Positions 34,405 through 43,290 of a DNA stretch of 64,000 bases are shown here, one piece after another. A model generated the notes under the pieces. The model did no database searches, had not been told where the DNA came from, and saw only the letters and a program-made list of their open reading frames with translations. The position numbers and the translations under genes are program-made. Origin of the DNA: Planctomycetota bacterium (lineage in GTDB: Bacteria > Planctomycetota > Phycisphaerae > Phycisphaerales > UBA1924); NCBI GenBank assembly GCA_030950285.1, contig JAUZRR010000014.1:1-64000 (forward strand), given 5' to 3'. Each line of letters starts with the position of its first letter. Within the stretch, counting starts at the first letter, position 1.

Positions 34405-36051
34405 TCAGCCGAGCGTCTCCCCGGTCAACCAATCCGGTTCCGTGCGGTCTTGCTGCTTCAATCGGTCGAGAACTTCGCGCTGGTTCGCCACGATTTCTTC
34501 GAGATGCTCAGCCCGCAGGCTCTGCAACTCGGCGTCAACATCGAGCCGGTTGAGCCGTTGCCGGAACGCTTTTGCGGCGTTTTCGCTCTCGCGCCGTGAC
34601 CTCTCGATCGCACCCTGCAACCCGTCGAACCTCTCCACAACATCCGCCCGACTCTTCGCGTGCGACGAAGCCAGCGCCGCGACGTGGGTGGTCAGGTCCG
34701 CAAGGTGGGCGGTCTGGGCCGTGAGGGCTGCTTGCAGCGTTCGTCTGCCATCCTCGGCGGCTTTGATCTGTTCCTGCAAGCGCATCACTGTTGCGTTGCT
34801 CGCCGCGAGGGCTTCACGCACCTTTGCCGCTTGCTCGGCGTGTGTCTTTATCTGCTGTTCAACAGCCTTGAACCTCTCACGCTGCTCGGCCAGAAGTTCG
34901 TGCTGGCTTTGCACGCGGAGCCGAAGCTCGTCACGCGCAGCTTCTGCAACACCTGCTCTCTTCTCGAGCCGTGCGCTCAAATCGCTCTGCGCCCGGTGTT
35001 GTTTACGCAGGGTCGCGATCGTCTCGTCGCGCAGCCGCACTTTCTCGGACTGCTGCTGGATCACCTCGTACCGCTCGCGCGCGAGCTTCCCTGCCGCCTC
35101 GAGCTGGGCTTTCTGTTTCTCAGCGGCGACCTTGCTGACACGGATCTTCTCCGATTGATCCTGGATGACATCGTACCGATCGCGTGCCAGCCGCTCGGCG
35201 GCCGTGACCTTCGCAACAACTTTCTCTAACGCCTCCTTCGGCACGGTCGATTGCCGCAACTCTGCAAGGCGCTCGCGAAGCTCGGTGTGAACAGCGGACT
35301 GCTTCTGGATCGTCTCCATCCGTTCCATTGCCATCCGACCGAGGTCTCGGCACTCGATCGCCGAGCGCTCCGCCTTTGCCATCGCGGGGTAGGCGATCAG
35401 TTTGTCACCGAGCCCCTCACGCTCCAACTCTCGCAGCCGCGCATCACCCTTGGGGAACAGCACTCCGAGCCCCCAGGAGTGCTCGAACGCGAAGCCCGGG
35501 TGCTCCTTTGCGAGCCGGTTCCAGAAGTCGGTCGAGCCGTAGCCGGTGTCGGGCGCGACATCGTGAAACAGCATCACCCCGTCGGGTGCGAGCTTGGGGA
35601 GCCACGTCTCGAAGTCGTCCTTGACCGCCTCGAAGGTGTGCAGGCCGTCGATGTGCAAGAGGTCAACGCTCTCGTCATCGACCAACGCCAGCGCGTCGGC
35701 AAAGAACATCTGGTGCAGCGTGATCTGTTGCTTGGGGAAGTGCTTCTTGACGATTCCCCGCACGGTGTCGAGCACTTCGGGGCCGTACTTCCCGGCGTGG
35801 TCTTCACCCTCGAATGTATCGACGCCGATCAGCTCGGTGTCTTTCATCCGTCCGTCCTTCATCGCCTGGGCGAACGTGAAGAACGACGTCCCCCAGTGGA
35901 CACCAAGCTCGGCGATGCGCGTCGGCCGCATCCACCGCACCAGGTCGTAGGCAAACCGCCGGTGCCCGCCCCAGGGCCACACCGGGTTCATCTCGCAGAC
36001 CTTGTCGGCGAGGAACGTCGGCTCCCAGTATCTCCACGCTCGTTTAGTCAA
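34405..36051 (-). CDS. Methyltransferase with long C-terminal coiled coil (WbdD-like architecture)
   Basis: 548 residues from a TTG that overlaps the end of wzt by 8 bp; an ATG 20 codons in is the alternative. Residues 1-210 are a class I SAM methyltransferase ('RIAELGVHWGTSFFTFA', 'ELIGVDTFEGEDHAG', 'DLLHIDGLHTFEAVKDDFE', 'GVMLFHDVAPD'). Residues about 215-535 are almost continuous heptad coiled coil. It contains a near-duplicate segment ('LARDRYDVIQDQSEKIR' and 'LARERYEVIQQQSEKVR'). No kinase domain is present, unlike E. coli WbdD. Its place directly after wzt suggests it caps the glycan and sets its length; inference from architecture. Confidence 0.88.
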   Translation of the reverse strand: MTKRAWRYWEPTFLADKVCEMNPVWPWGGHRRFAYDLVRWMRPTRIAELGVHWGTSFFTFAQAMKDGRMKDTELIGVDTFEGEDHAGKYGPEVLDTVRGIVKKHFPKQQITLHQMFFADALALVDDESVDLLHIDGLHTFEAVKDDFETWLPKLAPDGVMLFHDVAPDTGYGSTDFWNRLAKEHPGFAFEHSWGLGVLFPKGDARLRELEREGLGDKLIAYPAMAKAERSAIECRDLGRMAMERMETIQKQSAVHTELRERLAELRQSTVPKEALEKVVAKVTAAERLARDRYDVIQDQSEKIRVSKVAAEKQKAQLEAAGKLARERYEVIQQQSEKVRLRDETIATLRKQHRAQSDLSARLEKRAGVAEAARDELRLRVQSQHELLAEQRERFKAVEQQIKTHAEQAAKVREALAASNATVMRLQEQIKAAEDGRRTLQAALTAQTAHLADLTTHVAALASSHAKSRADVVERFDGLQGAIERSRRESENAAKAFRQRLNRLDVDAELQSLRAEHLEEIVANQREVLDRLKQQDRTEPDWLTGETLG

Positions 36052-37480
36052 CGCGGGTGATCCTTACATCCTTGAGCGGGTTGGTAAACATGCCGTGTAC
36101 GGGTCGCTGTGGCGCGATCCCTGTTACCGCTACTACGTTGTGCGCCCAGCATTGCACCGTGTGGTGGTGCGCGTGCTTGCCCTCGCCGATGCCGAACGTC
36201 GCGGTGTATTCCGCCGGCCGCACCTCCGGCCACACATAGTCCAGCCGCACGATGTACCGCCCCGCTTCCGGGCATTCCAGCCGCCCCTTGGGTCTGCTCA
36301 GCGAGTTGTCTCCAAACACCGCGTTCCCGAAGCGGTCGTTCATTACCACGCCGAAGATCAGGTCCACCTTGGGCTCGGCGACCTCGATCTCGAAGTAGCA
36401 CGCGAACGAATCCCGCGGCTGGATCGTCCGCACCGTCTCGCCGTTGGAGTCGGCCAGCGCCACCCGGCGGATCACCACGTCGCCCGCGCCCCCGAGCTTG
36501 TCGGCGGGGACGCTGCACCAGGGCAGGCTCTCGTCGATTGCTTCGGACCTGCTGCCGGAGTTGGCGCCGCGCACCTCGCTCACGTGCGACCCCGCGTGGC
36601 GCCGACCCGCCGGGCTGTCTTTCTTCCCGCTCCCGTGCTGCTCGTTGTGCACGATTCGCGTATAGAACGCGATCGCGTCGAGCGGCTCGCCCTCGAACGC
36701 CACCCGCCCCTGGTGCATCACCAGGGCCCGGTCGCAGTGGTTGGCCACCGCGTTGAGGTCGTGGGTCACCAGCAGCTTGGTCGTGTCCGCAAGCTCGTCG
36801 CGCATGTACCGGTGGCACCGTTGCTGAAAGAAGACGTCCCCTACCGCCAGCGCCTCATCGACGACCAGGATCTCCGGCCGCACTTGCGCCGCCACCGCGA
36901 ACGCCAGGCGCACGTACATCCCGCTCGAATAGGTCTTCACCGGCTGGTCGATAAAGTCGCCGATGTCGGCAAACTCGACGATCTGGTCGAACAGCTCGTT
37001 GATCCGCTTGCGCGACAATCCCCGGATCGACCCGGCGAGGTACACGTTCTCGCGCCCGGTAAACTCGGCGTTGAAGCCCGCGCCGAGCTCGAGCAATGCC
37101 GAGATCTGCCCGTCCACCCGTACGGTTCCTTCGGTCGGGTTGAGCGTGCCGGCGATCATCTGCATGAGTGTTGACTTGCCCGACCCGTTGCGGCCGATGA
37201 TGCCCACGCTCTCACCCCGCCGCACGGTGAAGCTCACGCCTTGCACCGCCCAGAACTCGCGGTAGTACCTTTTCTTCCACCGCACCAGGGCCTGCTTGAG
37301 CCGATCGGCCGGGTGTTTGTAGATCTGGTAGCACTTGCCCAGCCCGCGGACCTCGATCGCCACCGCCCGGGCCTTGCCCACCGCGCGCGCCACCGTTGGG
37401 GGGGGTGGGGGGGTTGGGGGGGGCGGGGGGGCCTTTGGCTCCCGGGGTTCGCGCTCGGGTTGGACAACGGTCTGTGCCAT
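36044..37480 (-). CDS. wzt: Polysaccharide ABC transporter ATP-binding protein with C-terminal glycan domain
   Basis: 478 residues if started at ATG 37480; a GTG at 37507 behind AGAGGAAA is an alternative. The ATP-binding domain has Walker A 'GIIGRNGSGKSTLMQM', signature 'YSSGMYVRLAFAVA', Walker B 'EILVVDEALAVGD' and H-loop 'LLVTHD'. After a hinge of about 45 residues, residues 330-475 form a Wzt_C-like beta domain ('FEIEVAEPKVDLIFGVVM', 'FGIGEGKHAHHHTV') that in O9a-type systems binds the modified chain end. The N-terminus carries a Pro-rich linker PPPPPTPPPPPT. First gene of the five-gene operon, divergent from wzm. Confidence 0.93.
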   Translation of the reverse strand: MAQTVVQPEREPREPKAPPPPPTPPPPPTVARAVGKARAVAIEVRGLGKCYQIYKHPADRLKQALVRWKKRYYREFWAVQGVSFTVRRGESVGIIGRNGSGKSTLMQMIAGTLNPTEGTVRVDGQISALLELGAGFNAEFTGRENVYLAGSIRGLSRKRINELFDQIVEFADIGDFIDQPVKTYSSGMYVRLAFAVAAQVRPEILVVDEALAVGDVFFQQRCHRYMRDELADTTKLLVTHDLNAVANHCDRALVMHQGRVAFEGEPLDAIAFYTRIVHNEQHGSGKKDSPAGRRHAGSHVSEVRGANSGSRSEAIDESLPWCSVPADKLGGAGDVVIRRVALADSNGETVRTIQPRDSFACYFEIEVAEPKVDLIFGVVMNDRFGNAVFGDNSLSRPKGRLECPEAGRYIVRLDYVWPEVRPAEYTATFGIGEGKHAHHHTVQCWAHNVVAVTGIAPQRPVHGMFTNPLKDVRITRVD

Positions 37481-37575
37481 GGGTGCATGTCGCCGGGGGC
37501 CGCTCACCGGCTCCCGTTTCCTCTCGTCGCTCCCGCGTAGCATGACTATACGCGAGAACAATCGACTCTCTCCCG

Positions 37576-37630
37576 CCCCCCACTCACCCCCCACTCACCT
37601 CCCACTCACCCCCCACACCCACTCACCCCC
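37576..37630. repeat. C-rich tandem repeat between wzt and wzm
   Basis: Four to five imperfect copies of a 12-13 bp CCCCCCACTCAC unit fill the gap up to the wzm ATG. A minus-strand TATAGT (37550 to 37545) lies just beyond it and is the likely wzt promoter. Confidence 0.7.
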
Positions 37631-38509
37631 ATGGCCATACACACCATCTCCACCCCCACCCCTCCCAACGCCGCTTCCACTTCTTTCCCCTCCCGGCTCA
37701 ACCCCGTCGCGATGGTCCGGTCGCTCTGGGCCGGCCGTGAGTTGACTACCCAGTTTGCCGCCCGGCGGATCAAGGCCCGCTACAAGGGTCAGGCGTTCGG
37801 GTTTGCGTGGTCGATCACCGACCCGATCATCACCCTGGCGATTTACACGTTCGTCTTCGGCCTGGTGCTGCAGCGGGGGACCGACCCGGACGCTTCGGGC
37901 GGCATCGCCCGCTTTGCCCTCGAGGTCTTCGCGGGGATCATCACCTTCGGCCTCTTCCGCGAGACCGTCGGGGCTGCTCCGATGATGGTTCTCGGCCAGC
38001 CCAACTTTGTGAAGAAGGTCGTCTACCCGCTCGAGACGCTGCCGGTCTCGCAGTTGCTGGTTTCGCTGTTCAACTACGCGACGGGGCTGATTGTCTGGAT
38101 CATCGGCTTTGCGATCTTTTCAGAGACCCACATCCCCAGTCCCCGGCTGCTGTTGGTGCCGGTGGTGCTGCTGCCGCTGGGGCTTTTGGCGCTGGGCGTC
38201 TCGTGGTTTCTCGCGTCGCTTGGTGTGTTCCTGCGCGACCTCAAGAGCCCGACGGGCAGCTTGCTGCACATGCTGTTCTTTCTGAGTGCGATTTTTTACC
38301 GCATCGACGACGTGCCCGAGGCCTACCGGTGGATGATCGCGATCAACCCGCTGGCCCAGTCGGTGGAGGCGGCCCGCGCGGTGATGTTTGGCGAGTCGTG
38401 GCCGGATTGGTCTTGGTGGGGCGGGATGACGGCGGCCGGGCTGGTGCTGTGCGTGCTGGGGTATGCGTTCTTTATGAAGAGCCGCAAGGCGTTCGCGGAC
38501 GTGATTTAG
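37631..38509 (+). CDS. wzm: Polysaccharide ABC transporter permease
   Basis: 292 residues, six predicted membrane helices of the ABC2 type: 'FAWSITDPIITLAIYTFVFGL', 'FAGIITFGLFRETVG', 'LLVSLFNYATGLIVWIIGFAI', 'LLLVPVVLLPLGLLALGVSWF', 'LLHMLFFLSAIFYRID', 'WGGMTAAGLVLCVLGYAFF'. The N-terminal amphipathic 'FAARRIKARYKGQAFG' is typical of Wzm. With Wzt it flips the lipid-linked glycan to the periplasm. Unlike the usual wzm-wzt operon, it is divergent from wzt. The first 25 residues are Thr/Pro-rich. Confidence 0.92.
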   Translation: MAIHTISTPTPPNAASTSFPSRLNPVAMVRSLWAGRELTTQFAARRIKARYKGQAFGFAWSITDPIITLAIYTFVFGLVLQRGTDPDASGGIARFALEVFAGIITFGLFRETVGAAPMMVLGQPNFVKKVVYPLETLPVSQLLVSLFNYATGLIVWIIGFAIFSETHIPSPRLLLVPVVLLPLGLLALGVSWFLASLGVFLRDLKSPTGSLLHMLFFLSAIFYRIDDVPEAYRWMIAINPLAQSVEAARAVMFGESWPDWSWWGGMTAAGLVLCVLGYAFFMKSRKAFADVI

Positions 38510-38543
38510 AGCACGTCCGGAGAACCCGTTTCGCGTCGGTCCC

Positions 38544-38974
38544 GTGTCCGACACCGGGCCCGACATCGCGCAGGACACCACGCAGAGCTACTACGACGCG
38601 ATCGCCGCCATGCACAGCGGGCCAAACGCCGGCAGCGACCTCATCGACACCATCAAGAACTTCGCCCAGGCCACCGACGACCCCAACGTCTACACCCTCG
38701 CCGAGATCCCCCCGCCGGCGCCCCCGGCACCGTCTACGAGATCAAACGCCGCGACGACGGCGGGCCGTTCAACTACGTGGACACCGCCGGGAAGAAAGCC
38801 TTCACCGACACCACCATCCTCCAGGGCGGCGGTCCCATGACCTACGAGATCACCGCCATCCGCTCAGAACTCCGCGGCAACCCCGCCCAGTTCAACGTCC
38901 GCCTCGGCTCGCCTGGCAACACCGTAAACGCCACCACCGAAACCACCGATGGCGAACTCGGCATCGCGGCCTGA
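38544..38974 (+). pseudogene. Small gene broken by a one-base frameshift
   Basis: Frame 1 reads 'MSDTGPDIAQDTTQSYYDAI' to 'YTLAEIPPPAPP' and then degenerates. From about 38730 a second frame reads 'GTVYEIKRRDDGGPFNYVDT' and continues to 'TTDGELGIAA' with a stop at 38974. Adding one base in the C-rich stretch 38708-38730 would join them into one protein of about 143 residues. Either a real inactivation, a phase-variable C tract, or a sequencing error. No family recognised; a strong terminator follows. Confidence 0.7.
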
Positions 38975-39021
38975 ACAGGCAGTGGCCTGAACAGCCAAGA
39001 CAGCTCGTGGAAAGAACTCAG

Positions 39022-39059
39022 GACGACGCGGGAGCACCATTGCCCCGCGTCGTCTTTTT
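39022..39059 (+). terminator. Rho-independent terminator
   Basis: GACGACGCGGG / CCCGCGTCGTC, perfect 11-bp stem with an 11-nt loop, then TTTTT. Confidence 0.88.
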
Positions 39060-39295
39060 GGCTGTGCATGGAACAGCAGAACATGGAGAGAACCAATTGG
39101 CACCGTTGCCGATGCCCGGATGGCCACGAGCCGGGGCATCGGTCATGTCCGCACCGAGCCGTGCCCCCGCGGCCCCGGCCCCCGGCCCAAGCCGCCGCAC
39201 TTCGGATATGATCGAGAGGATCACACCAGGATCGCTCAGCCGCCTGCTGCGGGTACGATCCGGCTCACCACGTAATCTCCCAAGGAGGTGGTCTC

Positions 39296-40276
39296 ATGCC
39301 CAGCGGCTCAAACACCCTGAAACCCGTCTCCCCCGCAGGCCTCCTCGACAGGAGCGCTCCTGCGCGGGGCGAAGACAGCATGCTTGTGCTCCAGCGCAAC
39401 GCTCGGACGCTCTGCACGCTCTGCCACCGATTCAACATCGAACCGTCCACAGCGATCCTCGAACGGGTGGCCTCGATCTATGACCGCAGGCCCAGCTGGG
39501 TGACAGCCGAGTCGCATCCGACCGATCTGCTGATTCTCTACCTCGCCGCCAGAGGGCTGCGCCCCCAGCGGGTTGTCGAGATCGGCGTGGCGTCGGGCCT
39601 CTCCACATGCGGACTGTTGGCGGGCCTCGCGGACGCCGGTGTTCCCGCGAAAAACCCCCAAGACGGGCGAGAAACCGTGCAGAGCTTTGACATACTCGAG
39701 CATGTGCCTTGGGACGAGAATCGTCCTATCGGTGCCGCGATTGCCGAGGTCCTCCCCGAGCTCGCAGCGGGCGCGCGGATAAACACCTTTCGAACATCGC
39801 TTGACCTGGAGCGCGAACTGGGGGATGTCCCCGTCGATCTTGCGTTCATCGATGGCGCACACAACCACCCATGGCCGCTGATCGACGCCATCCAACTCAG
39901 CAAGGTCATGGACCCGAATGGTTGGATCATTCTTCACGATGTCGCACTTGTCGAGCGTGCGATGCTTGAGGCACACCTCAGGCGCATGACAAAGCTGCCC
40001 TTCACGCCCTCTCGTGGGGCCGAGTGGCATTTCGAGATGTGGCCATCGGAGAAACTGCGCGGGTCAGAATCGGGACACAATGTCGCGCTGGTGCGCCCTC
40101 TCCCGCTTGAGACGCTGCGCATGCACCCGAACCTCCAGGCGCTGGTCGCATTGCCTTGGGAAAGCGCTCCACCTGAGGCCGCCCAGTCTATTCTGGTAGA
40201 GTTTTGTGGGTCCGAGGCCGTCGAGCGGGGCAAGATACTCGGCCGGCCCGGACAGGCGCTCCTCCCAAGCTCGTAA
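39296..40276 (+). CDS. Class I SAM-dependent methyltransferase (Methyltransf_24-like)
   Basis: 326 residues with an excellent Shine-Dalgarno AAGGAGGTGG. 'QRVVEIGVASGLSTCGLLAG' is SAM motif I, 'VDLAFIDGAHNHPWPLIDAI' and 'NGWIILHDVAL' are motifs typical of the cephalosporin-hydroxylase/Methyltransf_24 group, also found in the coiled-coil methyltransferase of the same region. It probably modifies surface sugars. The gene is on its own behind the terminator at 39022 and converges with the sulfotransferase gene. Confidence 0.82.
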   Translation: MPSGSNTLKPVSPAGLLDRSAPARGEDSMLVLQRNARTLCTLCHRFNIEPSTAILERVASIYDRRPSWVTAESHPTDLLILYLAARGLRPQRVVEIGVASGLSTCGLLAGLADAGVPAKNPQDGRETVQSFDILEHVPWDENRPIGAAIAEVLPELAAGARINTFRTSLDLERELGDVPVDLAFIDGAHNHPWPLIDAIQLSKVMDPNGWIILHDVALVERAMLEAHLRRMTKLPFTPSRGAEWHFEMWPSEKLRGSESGHNVALVRPLPLETLRMHPNLQALVALPWESAPPEAAQSILVEFCGSEAVERGKILGRPGQALLPSS

Positions 40277-40338
40277 CTGTCGTCGAGGATGCCGCGTCTT
40301 GTCCACCGCCCGTTATCAGGGGGCTGGCGGCCCAATCT

Positions 40339-41607
40339 CTACTCTGCAAACACCTCGAGCCAGAAGAAGTACATCGCAAAGCTCCGCTTGTCGTCCCGCC
40401 CGGGCCATTCCTCTGCGGGCACCACCGTCCGAGAAACCTCGAACCGCAGGCGGCAATAGGCGTCGTTCTTTGAGAGAGTCTCGGGCGTGAGCACTGCCTC
40501 AAATGTCCGCTGGGCTTGCGGAGGATCATGCATCTGCCACCATGAAAGATCGAGTTCGTCGTCGTTGGCAAAGACCCGGACCGACTCGATCACATCCATC
40601 GTGTGAGCGCCCGCAAAGAACCGAAGCATCAGCGGCTTCTCGCACGGGAGCGGCAGGTCGAGTGTGGTGACGCGGCCAGGGCCAGACCACCGAGCCCAGG
40701 AACCATCAGCAATCTTCTCGCGCACAAACCAGTTATCACCGAGAATCGGACTATCGAATCCAAGGCGGACAAGACTCTGACGCGGCCGTGCTCTCATGGC
40801 GGCGGTGTAACGATCCCGCGCGACTTCCGGCGTGAGGCGATCGATTTCGTTCTCCACTCGATCGCTTGCCATGCAATAGAGTTGCTCGTCAAACCCAGAG
40901 AGCTCAACCACACGAGACCGGGCCCGATCGGTGATCTCAGAGTCTGAAAACCTCGCAACACCCTTGTTGTACTCGGGGAACGACCGCACCTCGGGCCACC
41001 CGAACTCCGCACATACCAAGCGGAGTGTGTCCGAAAAACGATCCTGCACCCCAACAACATCGATGGCGTCGAGTGTCTCAATGGCCCGCCGGAGCATCGC
41101 GGGGTCGCCATATTTCCGTTCCAGACCGGCACGGCCTTTCTGGTTCAACCGCGAGTGGCCGAAGTAGTCGTTCTGGATATTGTCGAGTGCCAGAAACCGA
41201 GTCTGGAAGTTGAGCAACTCCGCAACGCCTTGGTCACTCAGCACAAACTCCTCGAATGACTTGTCCTGAATCCACTCATTGAGCCAGTTGTCCTTGGTCG
41301 CTTTGAGGTGGCGATAGTGTGAAACCGCTCGACCCAAAGGCTCTCGCAATACTGTCACCATCCTCATCGGTGCCCCGATCATCTGTCTCAGGTAGAGACC
41401 GTGATGACCACAAATCAATCGATAGCCACCAAGCACCGACGGTGGCTGCGGCAGCAAAGCAGAGAACTCCAGGTATGGACAGATATTGTCGATCGAAAAC
41501 TTGTCTTCAAGAAATGTGCGAAGTGCCGAGCCCGCCGTCTTGGGAATATGAAGGAAGTAAAGTAACTCCTTCGGGCCATAATCACGAACATCGCCGACGA
41601 TCGACAT
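40339..41607 (-). CDS. Sulfotransferase family protein with extra C-terminal domain
   Basis: 422 residues. 5'-PAPS-binding loop 'LHIPKTAGSALRTFLED' near residue 19 and 3'-phosphate motif 'MVTVLREPLGRAVSHYRHL' near residue 85 define a carbohydrate-type sulfotransferase, with 'VVGVQDRFSDTLRLVC' following. Residues about 290-420 are an additional beta-rich domain ('DNWFVREKIADGSWARWSGP', 'YCRLRFEVSRTVVP') that probably binds the glycan. Start chosen at ATG 41607 (SD AGAGGAA); the upstream frame is Arg/Trp-rich and non-coding. It would sulfate a polysaccharide using PAPS. Confidence 0.85.
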   Translation of the reverse strand: MSIVGDVRDYGPKELLYFLHIPKTAGSALRTFLEDKFSIDNICPYLEFSALLPQPPSVLGGYRLICGHHGLYLRQMIGAPMRMVTVLREPLGRAVSHYRHLKATKDNWLNEWIQDKSFEEFVLSDQGVAELLNFQTRFLALDNIQNDYFGHSRLNQKGRAGLERKYGDPAMLRRAIETLDAIDVVGVQDRFSDTLRLVCAEFGWPEVRSFPEYNKGVARFSDSEITDRARSRVVELSGFDEQLYCMASDRVENEIDRLTPEVARDRYTAAMRARPRQSLVRLGFDSPILGDNWFVREKIADGSWARWSGPGRVTTLDLPLPCEKPLMLRFFAGAHTMDVIESVRVFANDDELDLSWWQMHDPPQAQRTFEAVLTPETLSKNDAYCRLRFEVSRTVVPAEEWPGRDDKRSFAMYFFWLEVFAE

Positions 41608-41662
41608 GGATTCGATTCCTCTCGTCATGCACCACACACAGCCTGTTTCAGTCCGCAGTCGC

Positions 41663-43141
41663 TCACCCACCCCCCACCAACTCCGCCAGCAGCCGCGCCC
41701 CAAACCCCGTCGGCCCCGCAATATACGGCCCCGCGTCCTTGTCCGTCGCGTGCGTCCCCGCGATATCCAGATGACACCAAGGCACGCCCTTCTCCACAAA
41801 GTAACTCAAAAACGCTGCGCCCTGGATCGGGTGCGCCTTGCGGTTGGGATTGCTGTTGACGATATCCGCGACCGGCGACTTCATCATGTCCCGATACTCC
41901 TGATGGTGCGGCAGCCTCCACACCCGCTCGCCGCTGGCGTCCGCCGCCTCCTCGACCTTTCGCCTCAGCTTGTCGTCGTCGCACCACATGCCTGCAAAGG
42001 TCGAGCCCAACGCCACCACTACACCCCCGGTCAGCGTCGCGATATCGACGATATACGCGGGGTCTTCCTTATCACACGCCCAGCACAACGCATCGGCCAT
42101 CACCAGCCGACCCTCGGCGTCGGTGTTGGTCACCTCGACGGTCACCCCGTTGCGGAAGGTCAGCACATCGTCGGGCCGGTACGCCTCATCCGAGATCGAG
42201 TTCTCAGCAATACTCAGGAGCGCCACCACCCGGCGGCTGGGCTTGATCACCGTCGCGATCGCGTGCATGGCTCCAATGACCGCACACCCGCCGTCCTTGT
42301 CGCGCTTCATCCCCGCCATGCCGCCACCGACCTTGATCGAGAGCCCGCCGGTGTCGTAGGTGATCGTCTTGCCCACAAACACGATCGGCTTGCCGCTGCG
42401 GGCCTTGCCGGCGGGCACGTACTCAAGCCGCACCAGGCACGGCTTGTGCTCGCTGGCCGCGCCGACGGTCTTGATCCCGACCAGCCGCTCGTCGTCGAGC
42501 TTGCTGCCCTGAATCACCGTGCATTTGAGCCCGACCCTCTTGGCCATCTTCCGCGCCTCGCTCGCCATAAACGAGGTCGTCGCAACATTCGGCGGCGTCT
42601 GGCTCAGCGTCCGCGTGATGTTGGCACTCTCGGCAAGCCCGAGCCCCCGTTCCACCCCCGCGACGAACGGCTTGCTCTCGGCCCGGACCTCGAGGGCTGT
42701 GGCTGCGGTTTTGGATGAAGCCGACCCTCGGAACTGGTCGCAGGTCCACGCGATCAGCCCGAGCCCCTCGCCGAACGCACACCCGGCCCGCTGGGCGTCG
42801 AGCCCGGCACTCTTGCAGGCCGGGGTGAGGTCGATTTCGATTTTCGTGTCCTTGGTCTGCGCGAGCCTGCGCCCGATCGCCCCCGCGGCCGTCCGCAGGG
42901 TGTCGGCTCCGAACGAACTCTTGTCGCCGAGGCCGACGATCATCACCCGCGCCGCTGTGCCCTTTTTGCCGCTGGGGAAGACCTCGACGATTCGGCCGAC
43001 ATCTCCGGTCGCCTCGCCGCGCTTGAGGGCCTCGTTGAGTGCTGCGTCCTTGGCGTGCCCTTCGACTTTGCCGCCCTTGAACTGTCCGACCACGCGCACC
43101 TGCACAGCGCCCCGGCTGCCGACTTTCACAGACTTGAACAT
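41663..43141 (-). CDS. pepA: Leucyl aminopeptidase (M17)
   Basis: 492 residues. The C-terminal catalytic domain carries 'FVGKTITYDTGGLSIK' (metal ligands Lys, Asp), 'MKRDKDGGCAVIGAM' (Lys, Asp) and the M17 signature 'VEVTNTDAEGRLVMADAL', then 'DIATLTGG'. All metal ligands appear intact. It removes N-terminal residues from peptides in the cytoplasm. The start at 43141 has CAGGAG upstream, and a TACACT box at 43175-43170 would give a short leader of about 22 nt, a useful contrast with the leaderless genes nearby. Confidence 0.94.
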   Translation of the reverse strand: MFKSVKVGSRGAVQVRVVGQFKGGKVEGHAKDAALNEALKRGEATGDVGRIVEVFPSGKKGTAARVMIVGLGDKSSFGADTLRTAAGAIGRRLAQTKDTKIEIDLTPACKSAGLDAQRAGCAFGEGLGLIAWTCDQFRGSASSKTAATALEVRAESKPFVAGVERGLGLAESANITRTLSQTPPNVATTSFMASEARKMAKRVGLKCTVIQGSKLDDERLVGIKTVGAASEHKPCLVRLEYVPAGKARSGKPIVFVGKTITYDTGGLSIKVGGGMAGMKRDKDGGCAVIGAMHAIATVIKPSRRVVALLSIAENSISDEAYRPDDVLTFRNGVTVEVTNTDAEGRLVMADALCWACDKEDPAYIVDIATLTGGVVVALGSTFAGMWCDDDKLRRKVEEAADASGERVWRLPHHQEYRDMMKSPVADIVNSNPNRKAHPIQGAAFLSYFVEKGVPWCHLDIAGTHATDKDAGPYIAGPTGFGARLLAELVGGG

Positions 43142-43187
43142 CGCGTTGACTCCTGGTGTTTGAGCCCCGAGTGTAGGGGTTCCAACC

Positions 43188-43265
43188 AGAGCCCGAAGCG
43201 CCACAGAGCCCGAAGCGCAAGGGAGGAGCCCGACCCGACCCTTCGCAGAGCCTCAGGATCGGCGT
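43188..43265. repeat. Short intergenic repeats (two 14-mers and dispersed 24-mer copy 2)
   Basis: AGAGCCCGAAGCGC at 43188-43201 and 43205-43218, then TTCGCAGAGCCTCA-GGATCGGCGT at 43242-43265, matching 17447-17470 with two differences. Confidence 0.55.
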
Positions 43266-43278
43266 CCACCACGCGCGA

Positions 43279-43284
43279 TACGCT
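43279..43284 (+). promoter_or_regulatory. -10 box of the HIT gene
   Basis: TACGCT ends 6 nt before the ATG at 43291. Confidence 0.5.
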
Positions 43285-43290
43285 CTCTCC

